Assembly (NCBI GenBank): GCA_030649165.1
Contig: JAUSGG010000060.1
Location: forward strand, 1 to 52,059
Length of the DNA stretch: 52,059 bases
Direction: 5' to 3'
DNA from: Armatimonadota bacterium
Lineage (GTDB): Bacteria > Armatimonadota > UBA5829 > JAUSEB01
In this document: positions 30,238 through 38,763 of the stretch, in pieces
How the letters are laid out: each line of letters starts with the position of its first letter
How positions within the stretch are numbered: position 1 is the first letter of the stretch
Program-made: the position numbers and the translations under genes
Notes under the pieces: model-generated
Told to the model about the DNA's origin: nothing
Seen by the model: only the letters and a program-made list of their open reading frames with translations
Database searches by the model: none

Positions 30238-32484
30238 CTACAACCTGACGAGCAGACTCCCCATCTCCCCCGCCTTCACCTTGCCTTCCACAATCACAAC
30301 TCTGGATTTGAAGAATGAACCGGCGGAAACCTTGCCTTTGTACGGCTTTCCGTCCAGCAGAATCTCCTTTTCCCCCTTCCCTTCCGGCAGTATCGTCTGG
30401 TAGCTGACGGTCACCGGATGGGAGTTGTGGTTGGTGACTTCGAGCGTTGCCGACGATTCCTCCCGCTTGTATGACGCCGTGAACGAGCCTTCGCCCAGGC
30501 GGAAGCGCTCCCAGGTGAAGTCGCTCGACGGGCTGAATGGGCGGAATTCGAGCGCGCGGGAGGGGGCGTCGTAGCGCAGGCCAAGGAACTGGGAGATGAA
30601 AAGGCAACTGAACACGCCCGACGCCCAGCCGCATTTGCCGAGCCCGCGGGCCGGCTGGTCGTTGATCCGGTAGGTCGTTTTCCACTGGGTAAATGGCCAC
30701 CACCAGATGCTTCCGTCGAGATCAGTGAGCTTGCGTATCTTCGTCAGATAGCCGTCCACGCCGCTCATACTCTCCGCGTCGCTTGTCGCGGCCAGGCCGG
30801 AGACGTACCCGGGGAACGTGGTCCCGTAGCTGTTGGGGTCGGCCCAGACGATGCCGCCGAGGGTCTTCATGTAGAGTATGTTGTGCTCACTGAGCGCGAA
30901 CTTCTTGAGGTTGTGCAGCGCGGGATCGTCGTAAGTCGTGTAGCCGTAGAATGAAGCCAGTGTCGTGTCGCTTTCCTCCCCGTCGTGGGCCATGTAAGGA
31001 ACCGGGGCGGGATAATCGACGCCTTTGACGGCCACGTGCTTGAGGGGCAGATTGCCGTCCTCGTTGATGCCCTCCACGTACTGTTTGCCGAATGGACCGT
31101 CGATGATATTGTGCGCGATAAGCTCCTTCTTGATCTTCTCCGCCGCGCCGCGGTAGGCGGACGCTGTCTTGGTGTCGGCGTAGATATCCTCAAGAATGCG
31201 GGCGAAGGAGTTGAGGCAATAGTATGCGAAGATATTCGATCCAGTGTGATAGTCGCCCGCCGAGCCGCCGTCGGAGATGAACCGGCTGGCGAGCAGGAAC
31301 GCCTTCTCCCTTCGCAAACTGAGCGCTCCGTCAAGAAGCGCCCTGCACTTCTTCGCCACCTCCGGATGGTCGAGGAAAAACTGCTTGTCCGCGGTGGTGG
31401 AATAGTAGATCCCGGCCATCGAGACGGGCGCCAGCGAGTTGCTGATGGAGTGGTCGATCCCGCCGGGGAACCTGCCCTTGTACCTCACGCTCCATTTGAG
31501 GAACCAGAGGATGCCGCGCCGGGCCAATTCAGGATCCAGCATGACCAGAGGGAGATATGAATAGTGGAAATCCTTCATCCACATCTCGTCTCTCAGCGGG
31601 TAAGAACCCCAACTGTTTTCGCCCGCGATCTCGCCATTTGCGGCCATGACGGTCGCGTTGAAACACTGGTGGACACACCGCTCCAGGAACTCGCCTGCGT
31701 AAACGTCCTGGGGCATATCCAGCTTGCCGGTCAGACTTCGGAAATAGGTAAGGGTTGCGCGGAGCCATTCGAGGCTGCTCTGCCTGGAAAGAACGTTGAG
31801 GGCTTCTTGAGCGGGAACGGCGGCGAGAATCAACGGCAGCCAGAACGACTTGCCAGGCCTGATCTCATACTGCATCTCGGGTTTTGCCTCGATACCGTCG
31901 GCCGCCATCACGGTGATTCTTTCGCTGCTTTCTAGCGAGTAGACCACACCTTTGATCTTCTCTCCCGACACGTTTTTGATGAAAAGCCCGTAGATCGCGG
32001 CGCCGGGCCTCTCCGAACCGTCCGCGGAGATCGGAGCAAAGGCAATAAGCTTGACCGCGGCTCGTTCGTCGACAAAGAACTCGGTAATGGGCAAAACATT
32101 GCCCAGCAGGGAGGTTTTGTAATCCCCGACGAGCTGCTTCAGGTCGTAGGTCTTGTCGCCAATCTTGAGGCGGAACGAAAGGTCTTTGGTCTGATGGTAA
32201 TGCTTCTGCGTCCAGACGCCGGGAAAGGGGTGGTCATAGGGATAAGTCTCTCCATACGATATGAAGTTGAGAATCGTGCCCTTCAGGTCGAGGTTCATCA
32301 GGATTCGGTTGTTGCCGATATCGAAGGTCAGGTCCTCGTCCAAGCGTTTGCCGAACAAGCTGACCTTATCACCGTAATCGAGGACGCCGTTGCGAATTGA
32401 TGCCCAGAACATCCGCCCGCACTCGCCGGCGAGGGCTTCTTCGACGGTCTTGAACGAGAAATGTGCAACAGGTTGTTTGTTCAA
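30238..32484 (-). CDS. Six-hairpin glycosidase-like protein, probably cytoplasmic
   Basis: A 748-residue protein without a signal peptide. An N-terminal beta-sandwich (about 1-260) precedes an (alpha/alpha)6-type catalytic region (about 265-640: AGENSWGSYPLRDEMWMKDFHYSYLPLVMLD, FPGGIDHSISNS, AHDGEESDTTLASFYGY, DGSIWWWPF) and a C-terminal beta domain (about 650-748). This layout is that of inverting glycosidases or phosphorylases of the GH15/GH65/GH94/GH125 type; the exact family is not clear. Candidate acids are the Asp/Glu in RDEMWMKD and DGEESD. The start follows a weak AGGGAGG-like site (gap to the sulfatase about 115 nt). It is probably transcribed after the sulfatase and acts on an oligosaccharide. 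Confidence 0.72.
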   Translation of the reverse strand: MNKQPVAHFSFKTVEEALAGECGRMFWASIRNGVLDYGDKVSLFGKRLDEDLTFDIGNNRILMNLDLKGTILNFISYGETYPYDHPFPGVWTQKHYHQTKDLSFRLKIGDKTYDLKQLVGDYKTSLLGNVLPITEFFVDERAAVKLIAFAPISADGSERPGAAIYGLFIKNVSGEKIKGVVYSLESSERITVMAADGIEAKPEMQYEIRPGKSFWLPLILAAVPAQEALNVLSRQSSLEWLRATLTYFRSLTGKLDMPQDVYAGEFLERCVHQCFNATVMAANGEIAGENSWGSYPLRDEMWMKDFHYSYLPLVMLDPELARRGILWFLKWSVRYKGRFPGGIDHSISNSLAPVSMAGIYYSTTADKQFFLDHPEVAKKCRALLDGALSLRREKAFLLASRFISDGGSAGDYHTGSNIFAYYCLNSFARILEDIYADTKTASAYRGAAEKIKKELIAHNIIDGPFGKQYVEGINEDGNLPLKHVAVKGVDYPAPVPYMAHDGEESDTTLASFYGYTTYDDPALHNLKKFALSEHNILYMKTLGGIVWADPNSYGTTFPGYVSGLAATSDAESMSGVDGYLTKIRKLTDLDGSIWWWPFTQWKTTYRINDQPARGLGKCGWASGVFSCLFISQFLGLRYDAPSRALEFRPFSPSSDFTWERFRLGEGSFTASYKREESSATLEVTNHNSHPVTVSYQTILPEGKGEKEILLDGKPYKGKVSAGSFFKSRVVIVEGKVKAGEMGSLLVRL

Positions 32485-32599
32485 ACGTTTCCTCCCTGAA
32501 GAAAGAGTCGAATGAGCCGGACGAGCATCCGAGGCTATCTTCGCGCCGCCGGTCGGTGTAGAAGATTATCAGGGTTTTGGGCCAATCCTTATACACCTG

Positions 32600-33994
32600 T
32601 TAGAAGGACTCAGGTGAGCCGCCGAGCCCGGCCTCCGCGGGGAGGCCCTTCATGAACGATGCTATCTTGGCCTGCAGGTCGGCAATGATATCCGGATGGT
32701 CCTTCGCCACGTCCCGCTTTTCGCCGATATCCAGGTCCAGATCGTACAGCTCCGGCTTGGCCAGGGTTTCCGTGCCCCGGCCCACGTGCATCTTCCAGCG
32801 GCCAAAACGGACTGCCTGAAGGTAAGACGTCCTTAAGTAGAAGAACGGGTATTCCTCCATGTTCCGACCGGGAACAGTGAACAAGGGCCTTATGTCCCGC
32901 CCGTCGATCGGACGGTCCGCCGGGACCGAGCCACCCGCGAGCGTCACGCAGGTTGTAAAGAGGTCCATGTTGCTTGCCGGCTCATGGCAGACGTGGCCGG
33001 CGGGTATTCGGCCCGGCCAGCGCGCAACGAGAGGCACGCGCATACCGCCCTCGAAAACCATCGTCTTTCCGCCGCGCAGACACCCGGCGGAGCCGCCGTT
33101 CGGGCCATTGTCGCTGGTGAACATCACGAGGGTGTTGCGCTCCAAGCCCAAATCCTTCAAAGTCTTCAGAATCTCGCCGACGCCCCAGTCAATCTCCTGC
33201 ACCGCGTCGCCGTAGAGCTTGCCTTTTGAACTTCCTCTGAAGCGTTCGGAAGCGTGGACGGGATTGTGCGGCATGTTATGCGCGAGATAAAGGAAGAACG
33301 GGCCATTTCTGTGTTCGCGGATGAACCTGATGGACTCCTCGGTGTAACGGAGAGTGAGAGTGTCCTGGTCCACTGGGGCTTCGATGACGTCTTCTCCGCG
33401 CATGAGCGGACATCCATCCGGCCCGTTTTTCCATCCGCCCATGTTGTTGCTGTATGGAATGCCATACCAGCAGTCGAAGCCGTGCCGCATCGGAAGGAAT
33501 CGAGGTTCGTGACCCAGATGCCATTTGCCTATAATCGCCGTAGCGTACCCGCGCTGTTTCAGCGCCTCGCCGAGGGTTATCTCGTCATCGTTGATGCCGG
33601 TGCGGTGGCCCGGGCCGAGTACTCTCGTCAGCCCTGACCGTATCGGATAGCGCCCGGTGAGCAATCCGGCCCTGGATGGCGTGCACACGGGCGCGCAGGA
33701 GTGGAAATCGGAGAACTTGACGCCGGTTCGCGCCATTGCGTCTACGTTCGGCGTTGCTATCTTCTTCGAGCCGTAGCAGCTCAGGTCGCCGTATCCGAGG
33801 TCATCGCAGTTGATCAGCACAATGTTCGGGGGCCGTTTGCCGCCCGCGCCGAGCGCTTCACCGCCAAGGATCGAGACGGCGGCAACGGCCGTTGCCGAGC
33901 GTTTGAGGAACTCTCGCCTTGGCATCGCCCGAGAGTTAGAAGCTGAAAGATCGGATGTGCCAAACCGCCTGGAGTGTTCCGAGGGTTTCTCCAT
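32600..33994 (-). CDS. Tat-exported type I sulfatase
   Basis: A 464-residue sulfatase of the formylglycine class. The N-terminus has a Tat signal: RREFLKR (26-32) followed by an Ala-rich hydrophobic stretch. Metal ligands lie in NIVLINCDDLGYGD, and the modification motif is C104-T-P-S-R with AGLLTGR, so C104 should become formylglycine; later come GKWHLGH, FLYLAHNMPHNP and the second Asp pair FTSDNGPNGG. It hydrolyses sulfate esters, likely on a carbohydrate given its neighbours, outside the cytoplasmic membrane. AAAGGAGG directly precedes ATG 33994, so the long start is right. The modifying enzyme is not in the window. It is divergent from the esterase gene at 34135. Confidence 0.92.
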   Translation of the reverse strand: MEKPSEHSRRFGTSDLSASNSRAMPRREFLKRSATAVAAVSILGGEALGAGGKRPPNIVLINCDDLGYGDLSCYGSKKIATPNVDAMARTGVKFSDFHSCAPVCTPSRAGLLTGRYPIRSGLTRVLGPGHRTGINDDEITLGEALKQRGYATAIIGKWHLGHEPRFLPMRHGFDCWYGIPYSNNMGGWKNGPDGCPLMRGEDVIEAPVDQDTLTLRYTEESIRFIREHRNGPFFLYLAHNMPHNPVHASERFRGSSKGKLYGDAVQEIDWGVGEILKTLKDLGLERNTLVMFTSDNGPNGGSAGCLRGGKTMVFEGGMRVPLVARWPGRIPAGHVCHEPASNMDLFTTCVTLAGGSVPADRPIDGRDIRPLFTVPGRNMEEYPFFYLRTSYLQAVRFGRWKMHVGRGTETLAKPELYDLDLDIGEKRDVAKDHPDIIADLQAKIASFMKGLPAEAGLGGSPESF

Positions 33995-34134
33995 AGCAAT
34001 CCTCCTTTTGTCATGCTCTCCTTCCCTTTCGCTTCTCGCGGTTCCTGCCTTGCGGATAAATCGAACTCCGGCAGGAAGACAGACGGTTAGGCCATAAGAG
34101 GCACTTGAGCAGACGCAGGAAACGAGGAGATCAT

Positions 34135-36096
34135 ATGGATTTTCGGCAACTGGAAAAGACTTCTCCGCACGAGTTCTGGTACGATTTGAGGCACCAACTG
34201 CAGCGGTTCATTTACGAGCGCTCCAACGAAGCGTTCGCCGCTGGAGACGCCGCCCGCGACGCAATAAGGACTCCCGCTGAACTGGAATCCCGCCGCGCCT
34301 TTCTTCGAGACAGGTTCATTGAGAATCTCGGCGGACTTCCGCCAGGCGACACGCCGCTGAACGCCCGGACAACGGGAATAGTCGAGCACGATGGTATCAA
34401 GATCGAGAAGATCATCTTCGAGTCCCGCCCGGGAACGTTCGTCACGGCCAACCTTTACCTGCCGCCGGACGTCACGTCGCCGCGAGGGGCGGTCTTGTTC
34501 CTGTGCGGACATCACGAGGCGGCGAAGCAAGGACCGGAGTATCAGATAGTCTGCCAGTATCTCGCACACGCGGGTCTCGTCGTTCTTGCGCAGGACCCAA
34601 TCGGCCAGGGAGAGCGGTTCAGTTACTACGAGAAGGAGTTGGGCGGGACCACCGTTACGTGGGGAGTGACGGAGCACGGCTACGCGGGGGCGCAGTGCCT
34701 GCCCCTTGGCGACTCACTTGGCCGCTATTTCGTGCACGACTCGATGCGGAGCGTAGACTACCTAATGACGCGCAAGGAAGTAGACCCGAACAAGATAGGC
34801 GTTACAGGCAATTCCGGCGGCGGCACGCAGACGAGCCTGATGATGGTATGCGACCCGCGAATCGCCTGCGCGGCCCCGACGACTTTCATCATGAACAGGC
34901 AAAGCTACATGTACGTGGGCTGCGGGCAGGACTGCGAGCAGATTTGGACGGGCATGTCCGCCCTGGGCTTCGACCACGAGGATATCCTGCTGGCAATGGC
35001 GCCGAAGCCGGTGCGCGTCCTCGCGGTCACATCGGACTTCTTCCCCATCGAGGGCACGCGGCGGACGGTGGAGCGGTGCAAGCGGCTGTGGGAGTTGTAC
35101 GGCAAGGGCGACCTCGTGGACATCATAGAAGACAATTCGACTCACACGTACACGCGGAACCTCGCGGCGGCGGCGACTGAGTTCTTCTCAAGGCATTTGC
35201 TGGGCAGGGAGGTGTCGCCGGACGGCAGCGGTATCCAGGAGATCGAGGGGTCGCGGCTGTGGTGCACGGCGTTTGGGCAGGTCAGGGGCGAGATCGCCGG
35301 GGCGCGGGCGGTTTACGAGGAGAACGTCGATCGCGTTGCCGAGATCCAGAAGCGGAACTCCGGCGTTCCCGATGCCCAGCGCAAGGAGAAGGGCCTGGGT
35401 TGGCTCAGAGAGCGGGTGTTCGCCGGTCGAAAGCCCTTCGATCTGAATCCTCGGTTTTACGATCAGAGCCAGGTGGATGATGTCAAGATCGAGATGTGCT
35501 TCTGGTGGGCGCAGGAGGGCCTTTTCAACCACGGGTTCGCGTTCCGCGATTTCAGGCTGAAGGGGCGAGACCTGCCGGTCACACTGGCCGTCTGGGATGG
35601 CGGCACGACGTGCCTTCAGCCGCACGCCCGTTGGATCCGCAAGACGTGCGCCGCCGGAATAGCGGTTGTGGTGTTGGACGTGTCGGGCGACGGTCCGCTG
35701 CTGCCGTACCGGTTCAATGGAGGACGGGACGAGCTCGACTACTACAGCTCGATCTTCACGCTGGGCGACGATCTGATCTGGCTGAACGACAGCCTGGCGG
35801 CCATGCGCACCTACGACACGCTGCGCGCGCTGGACATGATAACGGCTTGGCCGGGTCTGGACGCCGGCGAAATAACGGGCTACGCCCACGGGCTGCACGG
35901 GCTGTACCTGCAGCTTGCAGCGGGCATGGACAAGAGAATAAAGGACGTCGAGGTGGTTGGCGGCATCGGCAGTTACGCCGAGTGGGTCCGCTCTCGACAC
36001 TATGACTCGTTTGACGTGGCCAGCTACACGCTGCCGGGTGTGCTGCAGTATTTTGACCTGCCTGATTTGGAGAGGTGGAGAAAGGGCACAGCTTAG
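34135..36096 (+). CDS. Two-domain alpha/beta-hydrolase (acetyl-esterase-like), second domain degenerate
   Basis: A 653-residue protein without a signal peptide. Domain 1 (about 75-375) is an acetyl-xylan-esterase-like alpha/beta-hydrolase: oxyanion region LFLCGHH, nucleophile elbow GNSGG (Ser227), the Asp in TSDFFPIEG and the His in NSTHTYT. Domain 2 (about 430-650) repeats the fold more loosely (VTLAVWDGG, AGIAVVVLDVSGDG), but at the elbow position it reads GYAHG, with Ala where the nucleophile Ser belongs, so it is probably inactive and structural or binding. GAGGAG lies 5 nt before ATG 34135; the frame open to 34105 is not needed. Probably the first gene of a plus-strand trio with GH4 and a second esterase, removing acyl groups from glycans. 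Confidence 0.8.
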   Translation: MDFRQLEKTSPHEFWYDLRHQLQRFIYERSNEAFAAGDAARDAIRTPAELESRRAFLRDRFIENLGGLPPGDTPLNARTTGIVEHDGIKIEKIIFESRPGTFVTANLYLPPDVTSPRGAVLFLCGHHEAAKQGPEYQIVCQYLAHAGLVVLAQDPIGQGERFSYYEKELGGTTVTWGVTEHGYAGAQCLPLGDSLGRYFVHDSMRSVDYLMTRKEVDPNKIGVTGNSGGGTQTSLMMVCDPRIACAAPTTFIMNRQSYMYVGCGQDCEQIWTGMSALGFDHEDILLAMAPKPVRVLAVTSDFFPIEGTRRTVERCKRLWELYGKGDLVDIIEDNSTHTYTRNLAAAATEFFSRHLLGREVSPDGSGIQEIEGSRLWCTAFGQVRGEIAGARAVYEENVDRVAEIQKRNSGVPDAQRKEKGLGWLRERVFAGRKPFDLNPRFYDQSQVDDVKIEMCFWWAQEGLFNHGFAFRDFRLKGRDLPVTLAVWDGGTTCLQPHARWIRKTCAAGIAVVVLDVSGDGPLLPYRFNGGRDELDYYSSIFTLGDDLIWLNDSLAAMRTYDTLRALDMITAWPGLDAGEITGYAHGLHGLYLQLAAGMDKRIKDVEVVGGIGSYAEWVRSRHYDSFDVASYTLPGVLQYFDLPDLERWRKGTA

Positions 36097-36191
36097 TCCC
36101 TGGAGCGATAGGCGATCTTGTGTCAGCCAGTCGTTAGTTGTTGGTTCTGTTTCCCGTTTCTCCGGTCAAGCCCGCATAGAGGAGGGTCGTA

Positions 36192-37544
36192 GTGAAGGTC
36201 GCGATTATCGGCGGTGGCAGCTATCTGTGGGCGCTTGGATTCGTGCGGCAGTTCGTCAATTCCAAGCGTCTGCGCGACGTCCAGGTCGTTCTCATGGACA
36301 TCGATCCCGAGGCGCTCGATCTGGTCGGGAAGGCCGCGGAACTGTACAATCGCCAACACGGCGCGCCGATCAGGCTGGACACTTCGACAAACCACGACGA
36401 GGCCTTCGATGGGGCGGATTACGTGCTCACCTGCATCTCCACCGGCGGGCTCGACTCGATGCGCTTCGATCTGGAAATCCCCGAAAAGTACGGCATCTAC
36501 CACCCGGTGGGCGACACGGTAGGCCCGGGCGGCTGGATGCGCGCCGTGCGCAATATTCCTGTGTTCTACGATTTCGCGGCCAGGATGAAGAAGCTCTGCC
36601 CGCACGCATGGCTGATCAACATGACGAATCCTCTGACGCCCCTCACGCGCTTGCCGCGGCGGGACTTCGGCATAAGGACCATCGGCATGTGCCCCGGCGT
36701 GCAGGAGACGGTCGATCAACTCTCCGGCCTAGCCTGCATCGACAAAGGCGCTCCGATCGATTACGTCAACACCGGCATCGATCACGGCTCGTGGTTCACG
36801 GAACTGCGGGCCGGCGAGGTCGACGTCCTCCAGCGTCTCAAGGACATGGGCTATTGCGAAAGCGACGACAGCCGGTTCATGCACGGAACGCCTCGTGAGG
36901 AATGGCCGCCTGACGCTGCCGCAATGCGCGCCGCGTTCGCCGTCTGGCGCGAGATCGGCTACATACCCAGCATCAGGGACCGCCACTGCACGGAGAATTG
37001 GCCGTGGTTCCTGAACGTCCAGCCGGATCCCCTGCCCTACGGAATCGTGCGGACGTTCATTGCCGAGCGGCAACAGGGCCGGAAGGACCGGAAGGAATGC
37101 CTGGAGCGCTACGTGCGGACCGAGGACGAGGCGGTCCTGGGCGAACTCGGCCACGGCGATGATCCGATTTGCGAAGTGATCGAATGCCTGGAGGGGCATG
37201 ATTCGTTTATGTGGTCGGCGAACTATATGAACATCGGCCAAATCCCCGGCTTCCCTGAAGGATCGGTGGTGGAGACAAGGTGCCGCTTCGACGCCGCGGG
37301 CGCGCATCCGCTCTGCTCGCCGATGCCCGATCTTCTCAAGACGCTGGTCCTGCCGCAGGTCATCCGGCAGGAGGCCATACTGGATATCGCGCTGACCGGA
37401 TCGTTCGACGAGCTGGTCGCGCTGATGACCACCGACCCGCTCTGTTCCCGCCTGCCGATGGGCAAGTGCCGGGAAATGGTCCGGGAGATGCTGACCGCCG
37501 AGCGGCAGTGGATACAGAACCCGCGGCTGTTGCTCTTCGACTAG
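36192..37544 (+). CDS. GH4-family NAD/Mn-dependent alpha-glycosidase
   Basis: A 450-residue cytoplasmic glycosidase of family GH4 (alpha-glucosidase, alpha-galactosidase or alpha-galacturonidase type), which works by transient oxidation with NAD and a divalent metal. The Rossmann motif MKVAIIGGGSYLWA starts the protein; N146 lies in NMTNPLTP, the metal Cys167 in GMCPGVQET and the metal His198 in NTGIDHGSW, all at expected spacings. AGGAGG is 6 nt before GTG 36192. It sits between two esterase genes, so it probably cleaves deacylated oligosaccharides after uptake. The exact sugar cannot be read from the motifs; GMCPG instead of the common CHS/CHG may reflect specificity. Confidence 0.92.
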   Translation: MKVAIIGGGSYLWALGFVRQFVNSKRLRDVQVVLMDIDPEALDLVGKAAELYNRQHGAPIRLDTSTNHDEAFDGADYVLTCISTGGLDSMRFDLEIPEKYGIYHPVGDTVGPGGWMRAVRNIPVFYDFAARMKKLCPHAWLINMTNPLTPLTRLPRRDFGIRTIGMCPGVQETVDQLSGLACIDKGAPIDYVNTGIDHGSWFTELRAGEVDVLQRLKDMGYCESDDSRFMHGTPREEWPPDAAAMRAAFAVWREIGYIPSIRDRHCTENWPWFLNVQPDPLPYGIVRTFIAERQQGRKDRKECLERYVRTEDEAVLGELGHGDDPICEVIECLEGHDSFMWSANYMNIGQIPGFPEGSVVETRCRFDAAGAHPLCSPMPDLLKTLVLPQVIRQEAILDIALTGSFDELVALMTTDPLCSRLPMGKCREMVREMLTAERQWIQNPRLLLFD

Positions 37545-37549
37545 ACGAT

Positions 37550-37575
37550 TGGTTCAGAGAAGAACGCAGATGGGA
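37550..37575. repeat. Partial copy of the GGTTCAG...GAACGCAGATG repeat
   Basis: A shortened relative of the two copies at 17577-17622 and 17777-17815, in the gap between the GH4 and esterase genes. Confidence 0.5.
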
Positions 37576-37644
37576 AGCCGTTGGGTGTTGGCTTTCCGCG
37601 GGTTCCATAACCAACAACACTAAGAGTACGGAGAATACGATCCA

Positions 37645-38703
37645 ATGACACTACGAAACCTGAGCCCCCAGGCGATGTTCGAAGCGCTGGCCAACGAGCA
37701 TCGACCGTCTCTGGCCTTTGCCGGCAGTACCAAGGCGGAATTCGAGGCGTGGAAGGCGGAAGCCTTTCCCAAGGCGATGGCGACCCTCGGACGATTCCCG
37801 GAGCGCGTCCCGCTGAACCCGGAACTGCTCGGTGAATGGGAGCACGACGGCCTGCGCAAGCAGCGCTGGGTCATCGACGTGGGCAAGCACATCTCAGCCA
37901 CGTTCCTGGTCAACATCCCGGGCGATTTGCGCGATGGCGAGAAGCGGCCCACCATCTGCTGCTGGCACGGCCACGGCCCGTTCGGCAAGGAGCCTATCAT
38001 GGGAAACGACTCCAGCCCCGAACTCCGCGCGGCCATCGAGTACCACAACTACAACTATGGCCACCAGATGGCCAAGAAGGGATTCGTGACGTTCGCTATC
38101 GACTGGATTGGCGGAGGCGAGCGCTGCGACCACAACAAGCCGTTTTACCGCTGGCACGAGTTCGGCAAGGATTGGTGCAACGTCTACTACATGCACGCGA
38201 CCATGCTGGGGATGACCTCCATCTCCATCAACGTCACGCACGGCATGGCCGCGACCGACTTCGCCTGCTCGCTGCCTTTCGTCGATGCCGACCGGCTGGG
38301 CGTAATGGGCCTCAGCGGCGGCGGCGTCATGACTCTCTGGAGCGCCCTCTGCGACGAGAGGTTCAAGGCGGCGGAGATCATGGGCTACAGCGATCTTTGG
38401 GCGATTATGGGCGTGCGCGATATCAACTATTGCGGAATGCAAATAGCGCCGGGGCTGTTCAGCCTGTTCGACATGCCGGATCTGCAGGGTCTCATTGCCC
38501 CGCGGCCATTGCTGGTTGACATTGCCGCCTATGACACTTGTTTCGTCATAGATGGCGCGATGCGGTGCTATCGCCAGGTCGAGAGGATATACGCCGCCGC
38601 GGGCGCGTCAGACCGGTTGGACCTCGACCTGTTCCCGAAGGAACACGCATGGGGCGGCAACAAGTCGGAAGCGTTTTTCAGGCGGCATATTGACGGCTCG
38701 TGA
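37645..38703 (+). CDS. Alpha/beta-hydrolase, probable carbohydrate esterase
   Basis: A 352-residue single-domain alpha/beta-hydrolase of the acetyl-xylan-esterase/dienelactone-hydrolase-like superfamily, without a signal peptide. The oxyanion region is ICCWHGHG, the nucleophile elbow MGLSGGG with Ser224, the acid likely in LLVDIAAYD, and the His in FPKEHAWGG. A helical N-terminal cap of about 70 residues precedes the core. It is shorter than, and not closely similar to, the two-domain hydrolase upstream. The 100-nt gap from GH4 holds a partial repeat copy and an AGTACGGAG site before ATG 37645. The substrate is inferred only from the locus. Confidence 0.82.
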   Translation: MTLRNLSPQAMFEALANEHRPSLAFAGSTKAEFEAWKAEAFPKAMATLGRFPERVPLNPELLGEWEHDGLRKQRWVIDVGKHISATFLVNIPGDLRDGEKRPTICCWHGHGPFGKEPIMGNDSSPELRAAIEYHNYNYGHQMAKKGFVTFAIDWIGGGERCDHNKPFYRWHEFGKDWCNVYYMHATMLGMTSISINVTHGMAATDFACSLPFVDADRLGVMGLSGGGVMTLWSALCDERFKAAEIMGYSDLWAIMGVRDINYCGMQIAPGLFSLFDMPDLQGLIAPRPLLVDIAAYDTCFVIDGAMRCYRQVERIYAAAGASDRLDLDLFPKEHAWGGNKSEAFFRRHIDGS

Positions 38704-38763
38704 CTCGTGAGAAACCTCACGTGGGGACCGGCCCACACTAGCCACTAATCACTAGCTACTTTC

